Shown in pieces: positions 60,867 through 64,000 of a stretch of DNA of 64,000 bases. Origin of the DNA: an uncultured delta proteobacterium. GTDB taxonomy: Bacteria > Desulfobacterota > Desulfovibrionia > Desulfovibrionales > Desulfovibrionaceae. The DNA lies in contig LT599018.1 of NCBI GenBank assembly GCA_900079685.1, positions 186,001 to 250,000 on the forward strand, read 5' to 3'. Numbering within the stretch: the stretch's first letter is position 1; each line of letters begins with the position of its first letter. The position numbers were made by a program, and so were the translations under genes. The notes below the pieces were generated by a model that worked only from the letters and a program-made list of their open reading frames with translations, was not told the origin of the DNA and did no database searches.

Positions 60867-60905
60867 AAGTCAAATCTTGACTTCATCCCATAAATGGCAC
60901 ACTAT
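60867..60905 (+). promoter_or_regulatory. Candidate ileS promoter with an overlapping 17-bp palindrome
   Basis: TTGACT (60877-60882) and CACTAT (60900-60905) are spaced by 17 bases, a good housekeeping promoter. The -35 box is the right half of AAGTCAA-ATC-TTGACTT (60867-60883), a palindrome that could be an operator. It lies 33 bases before the ileS start. Confidence 0.55.
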
Positions 60906-60937
60906 TCCCCTCTTCATTATGATACTGGGAGTTTTCC

Positions 60938-63757
60938 ATGACCACCGATTATAAAAAGACCCTGAATCTTCCCGAGACCTCCTTCCCCATGAAGGCGAAC
61001 CTTACACAGCGCGAGCCGGAAATGCTCCGCACCTGGGAAGAGATGGACGTCTACACCGCCATGGTCAGCGCGGGCAACGAGAAAGGCCGCTATGTCCTGC
61101 ACGACGGCCCCCCGTACGCCAACGGCCACCTCCATATGGGCCACGCCCTGAACAAGATTTTGAAGGACTTCATCGTCAAGTCCAAAAACATGTTGGGCTA
61201 CATGGCTGAATACGTTCCCGGATGGGATTGTCACGGCCTTCCCATCGAATTGCAGGTGGAGCATTCCCTGGGCGATAAGAAGAAGGAACTCCCGGCCCAC
61301 GTGGTGCGCAAACGCTGCCGCGACTGGGCGAACAAGTTTATCGACATCCAGCGCAAGGAATTTAAACGGCTGGGCGTCTTCGGCACCTGGGAAGATCCGT
61401 ACCTTTCCATGGCCCCGGCGTACGAAGCCGCGACGGCCCGCGAACTGGCCAATTTTTATGAAAACGGCTCGGTGGTGCGCAGCAAAAAAGCCATCCACTG
61501 GTGCATTTCCTGCCACACGGCCCTGGCCGAGGCGGAAGTGGAGTACGAGGACCACACCTCCCCCTCCATCTATGTGCGGTTCCCGCTGAACGATCCTAAA
61601 ATCCGCGATCTTTTCCCCAAGGCCGATCCCGCCAAAACCTTCGTCCTCATCTGGACCACCACGCCCTGGACCATCCCGGACAACATGGCCGTTGCCGCGC
61701 ACCCGGAGCTTGACTACGTGCTGGTGGAAGCGAACGGCGCGTTCTACCTCCTGGCTGAAGGGCTGCTTGAAGCCAACGCCAAAGTCTACGGCTGGAGCGG
61801 GTATGAAATCGCGGGCCGGGCCAAGGGCGCGGACCTGGAAGGGCTGAAAGCCCGCCATCCGATTTATGAAAGGGTATCCCCGCTGGTTCTCGGGGACCAC
61901 GTCACGCTGGAAGCGGGCACGGGCTTCGTGCACACCGCGCCCGGCCACGGCCGTGAGGACTACGACACGGGCGTCAAATACGGCCTGGAAATTTATTCGC
62001 CCATGGACGACGAGGGCCGCTTCTACGACACCGTGGGGTTTTTCGCCGGGATGAACGTCTGGGAAGCCAACCCCAAGGTTATAGAAAAATTGAAGGAAGC
62101 GGGCAACCTCATGGCGTCCGCCAAGATCACCCACTCCTACCCGCACTGCTGGCGCTGCAAGGAGCCGGTGATTTTCCGCGCCACCACCCAGTGGTTCATC
62201 CAGATGGAGGCCAATAACCTCCGCGCAAAGGCGCTTAACGCCATCAAGAACGATGTGGAATGGGTCCCCTCCTGGGGCGAGGCCCGCATCTACAGCATGA
62301 TCGAAAACCGGCCGGACTGGTGCATCTCCCGCCAGCGGACCTGGGGCGTGCCCATTATCGCCCTCCTGTGCGAAACGTGTAACGAAGCCTGGCACGACGC
62401 CGCCTGGGCCAAGGATATCGCGTCCCGCTTCGCCAAACACCCCACGGGCTGCGACTACTGGTTCGAGACGGATTTGGCGGAAATCGTCCCGGCGGGCCTG
62501 AAATGCCCGTCCTGCGGTTCCGTCCACTGGAAGAAGGAGACGGACATCCTGGACGTCTGGTTCGATTCCGGCACCAGCTTCGCGGCGGTCTGCGAGCAGC
62601 GGCCGGAATGCACCTATCCCGCCAACATGTACCTTGAAGGGTCGGACCAGCATCGCGGCTGGTTCCATTCCTCGCTCCTGGCCTCCATCGGCACGCGGGG
62701 CATCGCGCCGTATAAGGAAGTCCTCACCCACGGCTACGTGGTGGACGGCCAGGGCCGGAAGATGTCCAAATCTCTGGGCAACGGCATGGCCCCGGAAGAG
62801 ATCATCGCCAAATACGGCGCTGAAATTCTCCGCATGTGGGTGGCATCCGCCGACTACCGCGAGGATATCCGCATCTCCGAGGAAATCCTGAGCCGCCAGG
62901 TGGACGCCTACCGGCGCCTTCGCAACACCTGCCGCTACATCCTGGGCAACATCGGCGACTTTACGCCGGATGCGGCCGTGGCGGAAAAGGACATGGACCC
63001 CCTGGACCGCTTCGCCATCGATCTCGTCACCCGCGCCCATGACCGCGTGCAGGACGCGTACGTCACGTATGAGTTCCACAAGGTGTTCCATACCCTGCAC
63101 AACCTGTGCGCCACGGATCTTTCCGCCTTTTATCTCGATATATTGAAGGACCGGCTCTACGCCTCCGCGCCCGGAAGCGTACAGCGCCGCTCGGCCCAGA
63201 CTGCCATGTGGCGCATTCTGCTGCTGCTCCTGCGCGCCATGGCCCCTGTTTTGTCCTTCACCGCCGAGGAAGTGTTCCGCTACCTGCCGGACGCGCTGAA
63301 GCCCGGCAGAACCACGGTCTTCGCCCTGCAGGCCGCCGACGCGCCCGGCTACGCCATGCCCGAGGCCGAACGCGCGGCCTGGGAAACCATGCTCGCCGTG
63401 CGCGGCGAAGTTTCCCGCGCGCTTGAGCCGCTGCGCAAGGAAGGCGTCATCGGGCACGGCCTGGATTCACGCGTGACCCTGTACGTCGACGATGCCCTCG
63501 CGAAGACCCTGGACAGTCTGGGCACGGATTTGCGGGCGCTGTTCATCGTGTCCCAGCTCGTCGTCCGGCCTATCGGCGAAGCCCCGGCGGGAGCCTTTGC
63601 CGCCGCCGAAGTCCCCGGTCTTTCCATCGCCGTGGAAAAGGCCAGGGGCGAGAAGTGCGAGCGCTGCTGGATCTACAGCGAAGAACTGAACTCCGATGCC
63701 GCATACCCCAACACCTGCCCGCGCTGCGCGGGAGTGTTGCGTGCAATGAACGCATAA
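60938..63757 (+). CDS. ileS: Isoleucyl-tRNA synthetase
   Basis: A 939-residue class I synthetase, normal length. The HIGH-type motif reads H-L-H-M-G-H-A (near residue 65) and the KMSKS loop [10 protein letters not shown] (near 610). The editing domain (about 200-400) has [10 protein letters not shown] and T-A-P-G-H-G. The C-terminal zinc site has C-E-R-C-W near residue 908 and C-P-R-C near 930; a further zinc set (C-x-x-C) lies near 480 (L-C-E-T-C) and 525. It charges tRNA-Ile. GGGAG precedes the ATG. Confidence 0.98.
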   Translation: MTTDYKKTLNLPETSFPMKANLTQREPEMLRTWEEMDVYTAMVSAGNEKGRYVLHDGPPYANGHLHMGHALNKILKDFIVKSKNMLGYMAEYVPGWDCHGLPIELQVEHSLGDKKKELPAHVVRKRCRDWANKFIDIQRKEFKRLGVFGTWEDPYLSMAPAYEAATARELANFYENGSVVRSKKAIHWCISCHTALAEAEVEYEDHTSPSIYVRFPLNDPKIRDLFPKADPAKTFVLIWTTTPWTIPDNMAVAAHPELDYVLVEANGAFYLLAEGLLEANAKVYGWSGYEIAGRAKGADLEGLKARHPIYERVSPLVLGDHVTLEAGTGFVHTAPGHGREDYDTGVKYGLEIYSPMDDEGRFYDTVGFFAGMNVWEANPKVIEKLKEAGNLMASAKITHSYPHCWRCKEPVIFRATTQWFIQMEANNLRAKALNAIKNDVEWVPSWGEARIYSMIENRPDWCISRQRTWGVPIIALLCETCNEAWHDAAWAKDIASRFAKHPTGCDYWFETDLAEIVPAGLKCPSCGSVHWKKETDILDVWFDSGTSFAAVCEQRPECTYPANMYLEGSDQHRGWFHSSLLASIGTRGIAPYKEVLTHGYVVDGQGRKMSKSLGNGMAPEEIIAKYGAEILRMWVASADYREDIRISEEILSRQVDAYRRLRNTCRYILGNIGDFTPDAAVAEKDMDPLDRFAIDLVTRAHDRVQDAYVTYEFHKVFHTLHNLCATDLSAFYLDILKDRLYASAPGSVQRRSAQTAMWRILLLLLRAMAPVLSFTAEEVFRYLPDALKPGRTTVFALQAADAPGYAMPEAERAAWETMLAVRGEVSRALEPLRKEGVIGHGLDSRVTLYVDDALAKTLDSLGTDLRALFIVSQLVVRPIGEAPAGAFAAAEVPGLSIAVEKARGEKCERCWIYSEELNSDAAYPNTCPRCAGVLRAMNA

Positions 63758-63785
63758 CGGCGGCTTGCCGTTCTTAGAAAACGCC

Positions 63786-63818
63786 AAGGCCCCGGACTGG
63801 AAATGTCCGGGGCCTTTT
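63786..63818 (+). terminator. Terminator of ileS
   Basis: Twelve-base perfect arms (63786-63797 and 63805-63816) with a 7-base loop and TTTT at the end of the stem. It lies 29 bases after the ileS stop codon. Confidence 0.88.
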
Positions 63819-63848
63819 GGTATGTTTTCGCGGTAAGAGGGGAGATTC

Positions 63849-64000
63849 ATGCGGAAAATTCACTGCGTTGCGGCCACGTTCGGCAGCGTCAGAGCTGGGG
63901 CTTCTGTGGAAAAGGGCTTGTCCCGCATCACGGCGGACGGTAAGGCCCTGTTCACCCAGACGGCGGACTTCACGGACCCCGCGCTTGTTTCGCGCGTTCC
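63849..64000 (+). CDS. Unidentified gene, 5' part (runs off the window)
   Basis: The frame is open from an ATG at 63849 to the window edge (about 50 codons), with AGAGGGGAG at the right distance upstream, so a real gene start is likely. The visible protein begins M-R-K-I-H-C-V-A-A-T-F-G-S and shows no signal peptide or known motif. I do not recognise it. Confidence 0.6.
   Translation, partial: MRKIHCVAATFGSVRAGASVEKGLSRITADGKALFTQTADFTDPALVSRV

Noticed and set aside
60751-60937. T-box or other amino-acid leader before ileS
   Set aside because: No T-box sequence, specifier loop or antiterminator could be found; the region is short and only a promoter is seen.
60917-63457. Very long open frame (about 846 codons) on the minus strand opposite ileS
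   Set aside because: The plus-strand IleS has all family motifs; the antisense frame is an effect of high-GC codon bias and gives a low-complexity, motif-free protein.

Overview
The window is about 60-65% GC by eye and densely coded. It looks like a chromosomal segment of a Desulfovibrionaceae-type deltaproteobacterium (Desulfobacterota). I infer this from the Gram-negative envelope genes, two tripartite TRAP carriers, many large sensor proteins and the overall gene style; no rRNA or phylogenetic marker other than ileS is present, so the assignment is tentative. I saw no tRNA, rRNA or CRISPR array.

Positions 1-16,400 hold export and signalling genes. After a MaoC-type hydratase fragment and an Ala/Gly:Na+ symporter comes a TetR regulator with a 38-bp operator palindrome, divergent from a complete RND tripartite efflux operon (adaptor, pump, outer-membrane channel). 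Next is a DUF533 - BOF (YgiW-like) - QseB/QseC-type two-component operon with a PmrA/QseB-like box in front. A methyl-accepting chemotaxis protein and a MATE exporter follow on the other strand.

Positions 16,480-31,500 contain a 146-bp near-palindromic element, a PAP2 phosphatase - ArnT-like glycosyltransferase - macrodomain operon, a flavin oxidoreductase carrying ten 11-residue repeats at its C terminus, an AddAB-type helicase-nuclease pair, and an acetyl-CoA acetyltransferase gene. An intact IS1182-family insertion sequence sits inside the terminator between addA and the thiolase gene, flanked by 40-bp direct copies of the terminator hairpin.

Positions 32,000-48,700 form a catabolic and uptake island, almost entirely on the minus strand. 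One TRAP transporter leads a putative operon with an acetoin-dehydrogenase-like E1alpha/E1beta/E2 complex (no E3), a beta-hydroxyacid dehydrogenase, a threonine-dehydrogenase-like zinc enzyme and a PPC (DUF296) protein. A second TRAP transporter leads an operon ending in a nitrilase and faces a divergent GntR/FCD regulator. Between the two lies a YesM/YesN-like two-component system whose sensor has an unusual cupin-PocR-kinase layout and carries a single-base frameshift.

Positions 48,700-64,000 hold two large signalling proteins (a 992-residue HD-GYP protein and a hybrid histidine kinase), a ZnuABC-type metal importer, a CheZ / PilZ-like / CpoB / small membrane protein / LspA cluster, and ileS on the plus strand. 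The start of an unidentified gene runs off the right edge.
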